Below the pieces are notes generated by a model that saw nothing but the letters and a program-made list of their open reading frames with translations, was not told the origin of the DNA and ran no database searches. Positions 34,628 to 44,270 of a stretch of 64,000 nt of DNA are shown here, in pieces (within the stretch, counting starts at the first letter, position 1; the number at the start of each line of letters is the position of its first letter). The stretch comes from Candidatus Rifleibacterium amylolyticum (GTDB lineage: Bacteria > Muiribacteriota > Ozemobacteria > Ozemobacterales > Ozemobacteraceae), in NCBI GenBank assembly GCA_009917695.1, contig JAACJG010000010.1:1-64000 (forward strand), in the 5' to 3' direction. The position numbers were made by a program, and so were the translations under genes.

Positions 34628-35017
34628 GTCTCAGCGGCTTAGCGTGAGACTCTTCTGCCCTAAGGCTAAAGGCCTTCTTAGTGTCTTTGTGTCTTCGTGC
34701 GAGTATCTTCAGCTCTAAGACTTTCTTCGTGTCTCAGCACCTTAGCGTGAGACTCTTCTGCCCAAGGCTAAAGGCCTTCTTAGTGTCTTTGTGTCTTCGT
34801 GCGAGTATCTTCAGCTCTAAGACTTTCTTCGTGTCTCAGCACCTTAGCGTGAGACTCTTCTGCCCTAAGGCTAAAGGCCTTCTTAGTGTCTTGTGTCTTC
34901 GTGCGAGTATCTTCAGCTCTAAGACTTTCTTCGTGTCTCAGCACCTTAGCGTGAGACTCTTCTGCCCTAAGGCTAAAGGCCTTCTTAGTGTCTTTGTGTC
35001 TTCGTGCGAGTATCTTA
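34628..35017. repeat. Tandem repeat array, unit about 102-103 bp, close to four copies
   Basis: The AAGGCTAAAGGCCTT landmark recurs at 34662, 34764, 34867 and 34969. Each unit carries GTGTCTTTGTGTCTTCGTGCGAG, CAGCTCTAAGACTTTC and GTGTCTCAGCACCTTAGCGTGAGAC. Units are nearly identical with single-base indels. The array ends at the stop codon of the DUF3806 gene. Units are built from the same motifs as the single dispersed repeats elsewhere in the window. The open frame through it is a by-product of the repeat and is not annotated. Confidence 0.9.
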
Positions 35018-35440
35018 TTTGTGGCTTTTCTCAAGATGGGCGGCGATCATCTGCCACATCGGCGCAAAAAATGGCTGTTTCTGCAGCTCGGGTTCGATGC
35101 GTTTGTACACTGCATTGACCGGCATGACGATGCTGCCGGTTTTTTCTTCGAGCAGAGCCGGTTCGCGGCCAAGATCGTCTTCGACCTGAACCCAGTTGAA
35201 ACTGAAACTTCGTTGCAGCAGTTCTCCGAACAGGCTGCCGAGGCCACTGGCTATGTCATCAGCGGTGAACTCGGATGTTTGCGACGAGGAGCCGGCCCAG
35301 AGCACGAATACGCGATCGAGCGCAGCAGCATCGAGGCCGCTTTCCGCAGAATAGTGTGTACAAATGGCGCGACCGCGCTCAAGGCTGCGTGCCAGCCACT
35401 GGCGGTCGGCGTTGCTGAATGGATGTATCTGTGTCTGCAT
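35015..35440 (-). CDS. DUF3806-like protein
   Basis: A 141-residue soluble protein starting MQTQIHPFSNADRQWL, with TADDIASGLGSLFGELL and FNWVQVEDDLGREPAL in the middle, a pattern I associate with DUF3806 (a domain of unknown function often linked to immunity-like or stress proteins). ATG at 35440 was chosen because AGGGAAAG lies 9-16 bases upstream; the longer frame runs into the acetate kinase promoter. It is divergent from ackA. The TAA stop overlaps the last bases of the tandem repeat. Confidence 0.65.
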   Translation of the reverse strand: MQTQIHPFSNADRQWLARSLERGRAICTHYSAESGLDAAALDRVFVLWAGSSSQTSEFTADDIASGLGSLFGELLQRSFSFNWVQVEDDLGREPALLEEKTGSIVMPVNAVYKRIEPELQKQPFFAPMWQMIAAHLEKSHK

Positions 35441-35598
35441 GATTTTTTGCTTTCCCTGGGGAGAATGTGGTAAATATAATACCAGATATATGGGGCCGCA
35501 ACTACGTTCAGTTATTGTGCGACCGCAATAAAATCTTGACACAATGCAGCAAAATGCGATAACATCTGCCGGACAAAGGGAATGAAAGGGAGGCCACC

Positions 35599-36891
35599 AT
35601 GGTCGCTGAAGATGATGCAAAAGTAATTCTGGTGCTCAACTGCGGAAGTTCGTCGCTCAAATACGATCTGATCAAAATGCCGCATCGGCTGAGTCTTGGC
35701 CGCGGTATCGTCGAGCGCATCGGCGAAGAGAAGGGAATGCTCGACCAGCGTTGCGGTGAGAAGAAGTTTGTCATCGAGCAGAAGATCAAGGATCATAAAG
35801 AAGCTCTCGAACTGGTCATGCGCGCTATTACTGACCCTGACGAGGGCATTATCAAAAGCGTCGCTGAAATTTCCGGTATCGGCCATCGCGTTGTCCACGG
35901 CGGCGACAAGTATTCGTCTTCGGTTATCATCGACCAGAGCGTGGTCGATGCGGTCGAAGAATTCATCGAACTGGCGCCCCTGCATAATCCGCCCAACCTC
36001 ACCGGTATTCTGGTTGCCCGCGAGCTGATGCCGAAAGTGCAGCAGGTAGCGGTTTTCGATACCGCCTTTCATCAGACCATGCCGCCGCATGCCTATCTTT
36101 ACGGTCTGCCGCGCAAGTTTTTTGACGAACTCAAGATCAGGCGCTATGGCTTTCATGGCACCAGTCATCGTTATGTGTCGGCTCGCGCCATGCATCTCTG
36201 CCATCGCCATCCGATCAATACCAACCTGATTTCGTGCCATCTTGGCAACGGCGCTTCGCTTACCGCCATTGCGCACGGCAAGTCGATCGACACCTCGATG
36301 GGCTTCACGCCGCTCGAAGGTATCATGATGGGAACGCGTTCGGGCGATATCGACCCGGCAATTTTCGGTTATCTCATGGATCGCGGCTATTCGGCCAAAG
36401 ATCTCATGAAAATCCTCAACAAGCAGAGTGGGCTTGTCGGCCTAAGCGGTATTTCCAACGATATGCGCGATCTCGAAAAGGCCGCCGCCGAGGGGAACCG
36501 GCGCGCCAAGGAAGCGATAGAATGCTACGCTTATCGGGTGCGCAAATACATTGGAGCCTATGCTGCCAATCTGGTCAAGCTCGATATGCTGGTTTTCACC
36601 GGTGGTATCGGTCAGCACGGCTGGCGCATGCGCGAGCGCATCTGTCACCGTCTCGAAAATCTCGGAATCTGCATGAACTATAAATTAAACAAGGAGAAAG
36701 GATCGAACGAAGGAATAGTGTCTGAAGCCCACTCGCCGGTTACTGTGGTTGTGGTGCCGACAAACGAGGAGCTGCAGATCGCTATCGACGTCTATGAGCT
36801 GGTGTTCGGCAAGGAATCAGAATTCCGCCGGCGCCGCAGCGATATCGTGGTTGGTATCGAACAGGCGGTTGGTTGTTCAGATCCTGTGTAG
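35599..36891 (+). CDS. ackA: Acetate kinase homologue with Glu-to-Gln change in the active site
   Basis: A 430-residue ASKHA-fold kinase, about 30 residues longer than usual because of the C-terminus. Signatures are LNCGSSSLKY, GHRVVHGG, FDTAFHQTMP, RYGFHGTSH, SCHLGNGAS and MMGTRSGDIDP, all intact. Acetate kinase makes ATP and acetate from acetyl phosphate and ADP. The last motif, normally GGIGENS with the essential magnesium-binding Glu (E384 in Methanosarcina thermophila), reads GGIGQHG. No phosphotransacetylase is adjacent. GGGAGG lies 5-10 bases before the ATG. Activity is therefore uncertain. It may use a different residue for metal binding or act on another substrate. Confidence 0.88.
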   Translation: MVAEDDAKVILVLNCGSSSLKYDLIKMPHRLSLGRGIVERIGEEKGMLDQRCGEKKFVIEQKIKDHKEALELVMRAITDPDEGIIKSVAEISGIGHRVVHGGDKYSSSVIIDQSVVDAVEEFIELAPLHNPPNLTGILVARELMPKVQQVAVFDTAFHQTMPPHAYLYGLPRKFFDELKIRRYGFHGTSHRYVSARAMHLCHRHPINTNLISCHLGNGASLTAIAHGKSIDTSMGFTPLEGIMMGTRSGDIDPAIFGYLMDRGYSAKDLMKILNKQSGLVGLSGISNDMRDLEKAAAEGNRRAKEAIECYAYRVRKYIGAYAANLVKLDMLVFTGGIGQHGWRMRERICHRLENLGICMNYKLNKEKGSNEGIVSEAHSPVTVVVVPTNEELQIAIDVYELVFGKESEFRRRRSDIVVGIEQAVGCSDPV

Positions 36892-36895
36892 CAGG

Positions 36896-37507
36896 ATGAA
36901 ACAGAGGACTATCGATTATTACGAAAAAAATGCGACTGAATTGTGTGAGCGCTACGAAAGTGTAAGTCTTGATTCATTTCATCAGACTCTTAAAGAAAAT
37001 TTCGAGCCGGGAAGCTGCCTGCTCGAAATCGGCTGCGGTTCGGGGCGTGATGCGGCCAGAGCTGTCAGCAGCGGATTTGATGTGGCGGCCATCGATGCTT
37101 CACGTCAGCTGCTGACGGAGGCACAAAAGCTTCATCCTGAGCTTGAAGGTCGACTGTTTCAGATGGCCCTGCCCTGCCAGCTGCCTTTTGCCGACAAGAC
37201 TTTTGCAGGTTTCTACAGCGTTGCCTGTCTGATGCATCTGCCGTCAAACGATCTGTACAGTGCGCTGAGCGAAATTCATCGCGTGGTGAGACATGGTGGG
37301 CTCGTTTCGCTGCCGGTCTGTCGTCCTGATGTCAACAGTTCGGGTCTCGACGAGCATGGCCGGGTTTTCAACCTGATGCCGGTGGAGGAATGGAAGCGAG
37401 TCTTTGCCGCCAGCGGCTTTGACGCGAAAGTCGGCAGCGTCGAAGCAGACAGCCTCGGCCGTGAGGGCGTCAGCTGGGTGACGATCAGTCTGAAAAACCG
37501 GACCTGA
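36896..37507 (+). CDS. SAM-dependent methyltransferase, class I
   Basis: A 203-residue methyltransferase with motif I LLEIGCGSGRD (about residues 39-49), an acidic residue at the end of strand 2 (AAIDAS), and LPFADKTFAGFYSVACLMHLP as post-I/motif II. The substrate cannot be told. ATG at 36896 is four bases after the ackA stop and has AGG only 1-3 bases upstream; coupled translation with ackA is likely. The longer frame overlapping ackA is a shadow. Confidence 0.85.
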   Translation: MKQRTIDYYEKNATELCERYESVSLDSFHQTLKENFEPGSCLLEIGCGSGRDAARAVSSGFDVAAIDASRQLLTEAQKLHPELEGRLFQMALPCQLPFADKTFAGFYSVACLMHLPSNDLYSALSEIHRVVRHGGLVSLPVCRPDVNSSGLDEHGRVFNLMPVEEWKRVFAASGFDAKVGSVEADSLGREGVSWVTISLKNRT

Positions 37508-37511
37508 GCGG

Positions 37512-38141
37512 TCAGGATTTGGGCGCTTTCGGCAGCACGTTGTGCAGAACGATCATAACGCCGACCGATAATACGCCGAGAACTATCAGAACGAAGACCA
37601 TGGTGTTATCTGAATTGTTGCCGGGAGCACGCACCTTTGGCGTGTAACCGGAAGCTGTTCGCAGACCGTCACGATCTTCAGGCAGACATCCGTGATAATC
37701 GCAGTAAATTATACCCACATCGCTGATATCGCCATAACTGCGCAGGTGGCAACCGGGTTCGACCTGATACAGAGGGTTTTTCAGGTATTTACCCGTGACC
37801 AGCAGTCCGCCCGGATCGGCAACATCTGAGTAAACCAGGGTTTTATACATGGTTACGTTGTCCATGTTGTACATTTCAATGGCGCCGAGTGCGACGCGCT
37901 GATTGGCGTAGCATGCTTTGGTTCTTGCCTGAATGCCATGCCGGCTGCTGTTGCCGCCGAAAATCCGGGCAAGCAGCGAACCCTTTTCTCTGGCGATCGC
38001 TTCTTCTACAGGCGGATCCAGAATGGCCTCCGGAACCGGTCCATACTTAGTGATCATCTCAGTATAGTCTGTCTGATAAGCATTGCCGGCGCCGGCCAGC
38101 AGCATGCACAACAAAATCAGTGACAATATTTTTACGCGCAT
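37512..38141 (-). CDS. Secreted, tail-anchored protein with pilin-head-like motif
   Basis: A 209-residue protein with a Sec signal peptide (LILLCMLLAGAGNA), a mature region and a C-terminal TM segment (about 180-201, TMVFVLIVLGVLSVGVMIVL). The middle contains CYANQRVALGAIEMYNMDN and later GCHLRSYGD...IIYCDYHG. This is the Cys/Asn-rich helix plus disulfide-loop pattern found in heads of several type IV pilin-like proteins, yet the N-terminal pilin helix is absent. Function is unknown. It may be a membrane-anchored partner of pilin-type complexes. Confidence 0.7.
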   Translation of the reverse strand: MRVKILSLILLCMLLAGAGNAYQTDYTEMITKYGPVPEAILDPPVEEAIAREKGSLLARIFGGNSSRHGIQARTKACYANQRVALGAIEMYNMDNVTMYKTLVYSDVADPGGLLVTGKYLKNPLYQVEPGCHLRSYGDISDVGIIYCDYHGCLPEDRDGLRTASGYTPKVRAPGNNSDNTMVFVLIVLGVLSVGVMIVLHNVLPKAPKS

Positions 38142-38230
38142 AGACGATCCCTCCCAACGCTCTAATGATAATCCAATTCAGAGTTGTGAACAAACAAAAA
38201 GTGCGGTGGGATTAGCCCGTCGCCATAGAA

Positions 38231-38408
38231 TGTACTAAGTTAAGCCGAAAGTTTCTGCAAATCGTGCTCGTGCTCGGTATTCGTAATCGTAATCGTAATC
38301 GATAAGGGTGCCAATTTTTCGATTACGAGTACCGCTTTGCTGATTACGAGTACCGCTTCGCTGAGCACGAGTCAAACATCTGAGTTTAGACCTTTCGTTA
38401 ACTTAGTG
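38231..38408. repeat. Repeat element with terminal inverted repeats and CGTAATCG core
   Basis: ACTAAGTTAAGCCGAAAG at the left and CTTTCGTTAACTTAGT at the right are near-perfect complements. Between them lie ATCGTGCTCGTGCTCG, several CGTAATCG units, and mirrored CGATTACGAG units ending CTGAGCACGAG. It is about 178 bp long and lacks any reading frame. The core also occurs at 2835-2903, about 30262-30300 and 33010-33024 without these ends. Confidence 0.7.
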
Positions 38409-38425
38409 CCATTCCGGTCACCATA

Positions 38426-39964
38426 TCAATCTGTGTTTTCGAGGGCGATGCGGTTGCGTTCGAGCAGAGAGCCGTCGGCTCTGAACAGCTCGATGATTGC
38501 GTTGGTGTATTCTACAGCAGCCTGGACTTCGGCAATGCGGGCGGCGGTAAGGTCGCGCTGCGCCTGGGCCACCTGAAATGAGGTCGTCTTGCCGACACTG
38601 AAGCGGACTTCTTCGACGCGCAGCTTTTCGAGCTGTTTCTGGGAAGTGGCGGCGGTTGCGGTCATCTGCTGAACCGTGCGTTTGACTTCGATGAACGCGT
38701 TGATGACGTCTTCCTGAATCACCTGTTCGAGATTTCTGATCGCTTCGAGACGCATTGCGTGTGAGATTCTGGCCCGTTTTAATTCAGCTTTTTCGGCGCG
38801 GCGACCGCGGCTGATTTCGTAGACAAAACCGGCGCTGATATCGTAAGTATCTCTGCCGCCAATTTTGCTGAACGATCTGCCTGAGCTGGTTGCGTAACCA
38901 GTTGTGCCAATGGTCGCAAAGAAGTCTAGCCGCGGCAGCAGGCCATTTTCGCTCTCGACTATGTCGAGCGCATCCTGTTCGCTGAGCAGGCGAGCCTGTG
39001 CGAGTTCAGGCCGTTTCTGCATGGCCGTGGCAATATGGCTGCAGAGATCGAGCTGCTCTATCTGCTTGAGCAGCGGGGCATCGGTCAGTTCAGGACGCAG
39101 CGACCAGAACCTTTCGCTGTCGTGGTTGATGGCACGCAACAAAGCAACAGCGGCAGTTACCGCCTGGCTTTCGGCATTGATCTGTTCTTCGTAGCGCAGT
39201 GCCACTTCGGCTTCGGCCGCTGCCGCTTCTGATTCTGGTATACTGCCGGCTTCGATGCGGCGCCCGGTTTCTTCGCGCTGCTGCTCGGCGAGCTGCAGCG
39301 ATTCTTTGACGATTTCGAGCTGGCGCAGACGCAGATAATACTGCCAGTAAAGCGTTTCAACCCGGGCGGTCAATGCCAGCACGAAGCCCTGCAGCTCGTA
39401 TTCTGACCAGTCGAGCTCAAGCTCAGCTTTGCGAAGAGAAACCAGATTAACGCTGCGGCCGGCGCCCCGGCGCAGCGGGTGTTGAAGTTCGAAGCCGAAG
39501 CGGGTGTTGTAGAGATCGTCTGTCGTGGCCGAACGGCTGCGCGACTGGCTCAGAGAAATAGCTGTCCGGGTGCCGGAGGTAGACAGCTGGCTGACAGCTG
39601 CTTCGGCTGCAGTCGAGTTGCTGATTGAATCATTCAGTCTGCGTTGTTGTGAGAGAGATCTGCCAACGCGCTCACTGCTCGACAATTCGGTGCTGAAGGT
39701 CGGGTCGAAGCGCGCCTTTTCACTTTCGATCCCGGTTTCACTTATTTGTGGTTTGAAATTTTCGACACTGAGAGCAATGTTGTTGCGCAGGGCACTGTTT
39801 ATCGCGTCATCGAGCGAGATCATCAGCGCAGCGGAGTCGCTGGCGAAGACGCTTACGGCACCAAATTCGCGGCAGCCAGTTTTTGGCAGTTCAGTTTCCT
39901 CGGCTGTCAGCGGGGCAAGAGTCGTCAGTATCAGAAGCGTTGCGGTCAGACAGAGTTTGTTCAT
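38426..39964 (-). CDS. TolC family outer-membrane efflux protein
   Basis: A 512-residue protein with signal peptide (CLTATLLILTTLAPLTA) and two outer membrane efflux protein (OEP) repeats: helices such as ALRNNIALSVENFKPQISE, ALTARVETLYWQYYLRLRQLEIVKESL and QEDVINAFIEVKRTVQQM. It forms the trimeric outer-membrane channel and periplasmic helical barrel of a tripartite pump. It is the last gene of the operon and overlaps the RND gene by ATGA. Confidence 0.92.
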   Translation of the reverse strand: MNKLCLTATLLILTTLAPLTAEETELPKTGCREFGAVSVFASDSAALMISLDDAINSALRNNIALSVENFKPQISETGIESEKARFDPTFSTELSSSERVGRSLSQQRRLNDSISNSTAAEAAVSQLSTSGTRTAISLSQSRSRSATTDDLYNTRFGFELQHPLRRGAGRSVNLVSLRKAELELDWSEYELQGFVLALTARVETLYWQYYLRLRQLEIVKESLQLAEQQREETGRRIEAGSIPESEAAAAEAEVALRYEEQINAESQAVTAAVALLRAINHDSERFWSLRPELTDAPLLKQIEQLDLCSHIATAMQKRPELAQARLLSEQDALDIVESENGLLPRLDFFATIGTTGYATSSGRSFSKIGGRDTYDISAGFVYEISRGRRAEKAELKRARISHAMRLEAIRNLEQVIQEDVINAFIEVKRTVQQMTATAATSQKQLEKLRVEEVRFSVGKTTSFQVAQAQRDLTAARIAEVQAAVEYTNAIIELFRADGSLLERNRIALENTD

Positions 39965-42900
39965 GAGTCAGCCTCTTTTTCTGCGGGTTTGCTGCGGAAC
40001 GCCACGTCGAATTCATAATACACTATTGGTATGATCAGCAGCGAAATGAAGGTCGCGCACAGCAGCCCGCCAATAACGGCACGCGCCATGGGAGCCTGCA
40101 CTTCGCCGCCTTCGCCGATTCCGATAGCCAGCGGCAGCAGGCCGAGCATGGTGGTGAGCGCTGTCATCATGATCGGTCGGCAGCGGTCACGGGTAGCTTC
40201 TTTGATTACACTCATCAGATCGAGGTCGCCATGGCCGCGTATGTCGTTGATATGATCGACGAGCAGGATCGAGTTGTTGACGACTATGCCGCCAAGCATG
40301 ATGCAGCCGATGAAAGACTGCACGTTAAACGTGGTGCCGGTAAAATAAAGCAGTGGGATGACACCGAGCAGCGAGAAGGGCACGGTGAACATGACGATGA
40401 CCGGGTCATACAGCGATTCGTATTGCACTGCCATAACCATGTATACCAGCACGAGGGCGAGAAAAAAGCTGAACAGCAGTTCGCGGAACGATTTCTGCTG
40501 CTCTTCGTAATCACCGGACATGACAATGCTGAAGTTGGCGGGTAACGGAATTTCGCGCAGCTTTTCCTGCGCTTCAGCTATGACAAAGCCGATTGCTCGC
40601 CCTTCGATATTGGCTTCAACATTGAGTACGCGTTCCTGATCGCGGCGTTCGATCTGGGTCGGGCCCATCTGGCTTTCGATGTGTGCGACATTGCGCAACA
40701 TGACCTGGCGCCCGGCCGAGTTGGTTATGGTCAGGTTGAGGATTTCTTCGAGTTTGAGAAATTCGGCGTTTCTGGCTTTGACCTGAATACGATACTCGTC
40801 GCCGCCTTCGCGCAGATTGCCGGCACTGCTGCCTGACATCATGGTTTCGAGAAATGACGAAATTTTCGATACCGTCAGTTTCTGGTCGGCCGCCTTGGCG
40901 CGGTCGATGACGATAAGTCGCTCGGGCACGCCTTTCTCGCGCGAAAGCTGCACGTCGGTAATGCCATCGATACTTTCGAGAACTTTTTTGACCGCTTCAC
41001 CAAGAAGATCGGCGGTTTTAAGGTCATAACCACGTATCTGTACGGCAAGTTCATCACCTGAACCTGATCCCATGCGCATTATGAATAAACCCTGGCCTTC
41101 TCTGATTCTGACGATCGAGCCGGGAGTGGCACTCAGTCGTTTGCGCAGTTCAGCCGAAACCTCGGCGCTGCTGCGTTTGCGTGCGTCGCTGCTCTTCAGC
41201 GGAACTCTGATCGAACCGCTGTTCAATGAACCGCCACCACCGCCCATGCCGCCGCCGACATTTGTAAATACAGTTTCAGCCTCAGGCACCGCCGCCATGA
41301 TAATCTCTTCGACGTTGCTGAAAATGCGCTCGGTCAGGCTCAGACGAGTGCCTTCCTCAAGCTCGATATTGACTCGGACTTCGCCTTCATCAGCAGTTGG
41401 CATCAGTTCGGTGCCGATGTTTTTTGCCAGGCCGAGAGCCAGCGCCGAGAGAATGCCAAGAACGAATACCGTCTTGCGGCGATGGTTCAGGACGAAGTCG
41501 AGCGCTTTGCTGTGAAATGTGAGAATCACATTTATCATTTTTTCTGAAATTCGCCGAAATATGCTGCGGTTGCCATTGCCGATGCGCAGATATCGCGAGG
41601 TCAGCATTGGCACTATCGTCAGGGCTATCAGCATCGAACACAGCAGCGAAAACGCAACTATATATGCCAGTTGCTTGAACATGACCCCGGTCATGCCTTC
41701 GACGAAAAGCAGCGGCAGAAAGATGACGACTGTGGTCAAAGTGCTTGCCAGCACCGGCATGGCAACCTCTGAGCTGCCCAGAATGGCCGCTTCCATCATA
41801 CCCATACCTTTTTCGCGGTGTCTGAAAATATTTTCGAGCACGACGATCGAGTTGTCGACGAGCATGCCAATGCCGAGTGCAACGCCGCCGAGTGACATGA
41901 TGTTGAGGGTAAAACCGAAATAATACATCAGTGCGAAGGTGGCGATAATCGAAACCGGTATTGCTGTGGCAATGATTCCGGTGCTGGCAACATTGCCGAG
42001 AAAGAACTGTAGAATGATAATGGCGAGAAGCCCGCCATAAAGTGCGGAAGAACTGACGTTATTGATCGAACGTTCGATATACTTCGAGCTGTCGACGATT
42101 GGCGCCAGTCGCAGCTGCGGGATTTCTTCGTTAATCTTTTCGATTTCGCTTTTAACCGCCTGCGCAACCGCGACAGTATTACTGCCAGACTGCTTGTTGA
42201 TCATGATGCGCACGCCTGGTTTCCCGTTGATACGCACTATGCTGCGCTGTTTCTCCCAGAGGTCGAGCACTTCGGCAACATCGCGTAATCTGATCAGTTT
42301 GCCGGCGGTTTCGCCGATTACCAGACGTTCGATTTCTTTGACATCTTTGAATTCACCTGGTGTGCGCAGGCGCAGCTCGTAGTTGCCTGACTCGATCATG
42401 CCGGCGGGCAGGTTGATGTTCTCGGCGCGAAGCCGGCTGATAACCTGATCGGGCGCTATTTTTAGCGCCCTGACCTTGTTGATGTCGATGTTGACCTGAA
42501 TTTCGCGCTGGTTGCCACCCATGACATCGAGCGCGGCGACGCCGGGAATGCGCTCGATACGATATTTCACCTGGTCGTCGATGAGGTTGAGCATCTGAAC
42601 CGGGTCTAGATCGCTGGCTGCTCCAATGATCAGTATCGGAAAGGCTGCTGCATCGAACTTGCGAATGGTTGGCCGGTCGACGTCTTCGGGAAACCGCGAA
42701 AGAATGCGGTCGATACGGTCGCGCAGATCGTTCGAGGCGGCGTCGAGATCGGTGCCCCAGGTGAATGAAACGCGCACCCGGCTTCGGCCTTCGGTCGAGG
42801 TCGAATTGATTTCTTCGACGCCGGGAATGGCAGCGACAGCCTGTTCTATCGGTCTGGTGATCAGCGTTTCGACTTCAGTCGGGCTGGCGTTCGAATAGCT

Positions 42901-43047
42901 CGCCATGACCGTTATCGTCGGGTAGGTAATGTCCGGCATCAGGTCTACCGGCAGCTTATACAGCGAAATGGCACCGAAGATGATCACAATGCACATGATC
43001 ATCGTCACGCCGATCGGGCGCCTTACCGAAACATGAGCGAGAATCAT
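39961..43047 (-). CDS. RND family efflux transporter permease, HAE1-like
   Basis: A 1028-residue inner-membrane pump of normal family length. It has the N-terminal TM ([21 protein letters not shown]), a porter region with [14 protein letters not shown], twelve TM segments in two halves, and TM4 with [20 protein letters not shown], where the Asp is the conserved proton-relay position. It exports hydrophobic or amphiphilic compounds by proton antiport with the adaptor and TolC-like proteins encoded on both sides. It overlaps both neighbours by four bases, so all three are one translationally coupled operon (order adaptor, pump, channel). Confidence 0.94.
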   Translation of the reverse strand: MILAHVSVRRPIGVTMIMCIVIIFGAISLYKLPVDLMPDITYPTITVMASYSNASPTEVETLITRPIEQAVAAIPGVEEINSTSTEGRSRVRVSFTWGTDLDAASNDLRDRIDRILSRFPEDVDRPTIRKFDAAAFPILIIGAASDLDPVQMLNLIDDQVKYRIERIPGVAALDVMGGNQREIQVNIDINKVRALKIAPDQVISRLRAENINLPAGMIESGNYELRLRTPGEFKDVKEIERLVIGETAGKLIRLRDVAEVLDLWEKQRSIVRINGKPGVRIMINKQSGSNTVAVAQAVKSEIEKINEEIPQLRLAPIVDSSKYIERSINNVSSSALYGGLLAIIILQFFLGNVASTGIIATAIPVSIIATFALMYYFGFTLNIMSLGGVALGIGMLVDNSIVVLENIFRHREKGMGMMEAAILGSSEVAMPVLASTLTTVVIFLPLLFVEGMTGVMFKQLAYIVAFSLLCSMLIALTIVPMLTSRYLRIGNGNRSIFRRISEKMINVILTFHSKALDFVLNHRRKTVFVLGILSALALGLAKNIGTELMPTADEGEVRVNIELEEGTRLSLTERIFSNVEEIIMAAVPEAETVFTNVGGGMGGGGGSLNSGSIRVPLKSSDARKRSSAEVSAELRKRLSATPGSIVRIREGQGLFIMRMGSGSGDELAVQIRGYDLKTADLLGEAVKKVLESIDGITDVQLSREKGVPERLIVIDRAKAADQKLTVSKISSFLETMMSGSSAGNLREGGDEYRIQVKARNAEFLKLEEILNLTITNSAGRQVMLRNVAHIESQMGPTQIERRDQERVLNVEANIEGRAIGFVIAEAQEKLREIPLPANFSIVMSGDYEEQQKSFRELLFSFFLALVLVYMVMAVQYESLYDPVIVMFTVPFSLLGVIPLLYFTGTTFNVQSFIGCIMLGGIVVNNSILLVDHINDIRGHGDLDLMSVIKEATRDRCRPIMMTALTTMLGLLPLAIGIGEGGEVQAPMARAVIGGLLCATFISLLIIPIVYYEFDVAFRSKPAEKEADS

Positions 43048-44270
43048 GGCTGGCGACCACCTTTCGTGGCACCCTGGCCTTTACCTTTCTTTGTCACTTT
43101 CTCAGCTGGCTGACTCTTTCCTGACAGAATGATGCTCATACCATCTTCGAGCAGATGGTGGCCAAGCGTTACGACATCGCCGGAAATAGTTGGTGACGCG
43201 ATTTCGACGAATTCACCTTCGGTGAAACCCTTTTCGATAGGTATGAAGTCTGCTTTTTCGTTGGCGTGGTCGATCAGAAATACACCTTCGCGTTCGTTTC
43301 GCCTGGCCATGGCCGAAGCCGGAACCACCGTCGCATCGTGATGCTCAGCGAAAATGATGCGGGCTTTGATGAACATGCCGGGTTTGAGCTGATAATCGCT
43401 GTTGGTGAGCTCAAGTTCGATGCGTGCCTGACGGGAAGCTTCATCGAGCATTGGCGCTATGCGTGAAATCCTGGCCTGATAAATGCGGCCTGGTATGGCT
43501 GATGATTCAATTTCGGCGGTCAGCCCGGTTTTTAATTTGAAATAGTCCTGTTCGACTGCATCGATCACTGCGGTAATCGTAGCTATGTCGATGACCGAAA
43601 CGATTGGCGTGTTGGCTGAAATCATCGCGCCCTCGTTGAGAAAGCGTTCGGCAATGAAGCGCCCGTTCGCGCCATCGCTCCATGAAGCGGTGACCCGGGC
43701 GTAAGACAGTCTGACCCTGGCGGTTTCGAGAGCTGCCTCTTTCTGACTCAACAGCGCCCGGTTGACCTGATGTCTGGCCTGACGGGTCTTGTGGGCCGCC
43801 TGTGCATTCTCGACATCGACTTCAGACGATACTTTCTGTTGTCGCATGGTTTTGACACGGTCAAGCTCGCGCTGCGAGATTTCGAGCAGTTCAGCGCTTT
43901 CGGTAAAGTTGGCGCGGGCGATTTCGAGATCGGCCTCAGCCTGTTTAACTGCCAGCAGCAGCTCTTCATCGTCGAGAAACGCTATGGTATCGCCATTGTT
44001 GATGCTGTCGCCAATATCGACGAGCAGCTGTTTAAGCCGCCCGGAAATCTTGGGAGCGACCATGAATTTTGATTTTGATTCGAGCGAACCGACGAAACGC
44101 CCTTCATCAACGAGATCGGCGATCTTCACCGGTGTGGTCTCAACCGCAACTTTTGCAACGCCAGGCCCGCGTCGGCCGCCAGATTTCGCGACCTGCCTTC
44201 CCTGTATCGTATAAACAATGGCTCCGGCAATTGCCAGTCCAAGAATGAATGTCAGCGCAAACTTTTTCAT
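43044..44270 (-). CDS. RND efflux periplasmic adaptor (membrane fusion protein)
   Basis: A 408-residue protein with an N-terminal TM/signal segment (FALTFILGLAIAGAIVY), the lipoyl halves VAPKISGRLKQLLVDIGDSI and GRFIAERFLNEGAMISANTPI, a coiled-coil hairpin between them and a C-terminal beta-barrel region. The C-terminus is Lys/Gly-rich. ATG at 44270 was chosen because AGGAG lies 7-11 bases upstream; the longer frame adds an implausible Cys-rich leader. It is the first gene of the efflux operon. The gap to 44507 shows no clear regulator or operator. Confidence 0.92.
   Translation of the reverse strand: MKKFALTFILGLAIAGAIVYTIQGRQVAKSGGRRGPGVAKVAVETTPVKIADLVDEGRFVGSLESKSKFMVAPKISGRLKQLLVDIGDSINNGDTIAFLDDEELLLAVKQAEADLEIARANFTESAELLEISQRELDRVKTMRQQKVSSEVDVENAQAAHKTRQARHQVNRALLSQKEAALETARVRLSYARVTASWSDGANGRFIAERFLNEGAMISANTPIVSVIDIATITAVIDAVEQDYFKLKTGLTAEIESSAIPGRIYQARISRIAPMLDEASRQARIELELTNSDYQLKPGMFIKARIIFAEHHDATVVPASAMARRNEREGVFLIDHANEKADFIPIEKGFTEGEFVEIASPTISGDVVTLGHHLLEDGMSIILSGKSQPAEKVTKKGKGQGATKGGRQP

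Noticed and set aside
34681-35118. 145-codon open frame with repeated SLCLRASIFSSKTFFVSQ units
   Set aside because: It is a translation of the 102-bp tandem DNA repeat (the third unit even differs by one base in length), has no start signal, and overlaps the DUF3806 gene on the other strand.
36749-36895. Upstream extension of the methyltransferase into acetate kinase
   Set aside because: The extra 49 residues are an out-of-frame reading of the ackA 3' end; the ATG at 36896 starts directly before the methyltransferase fold.
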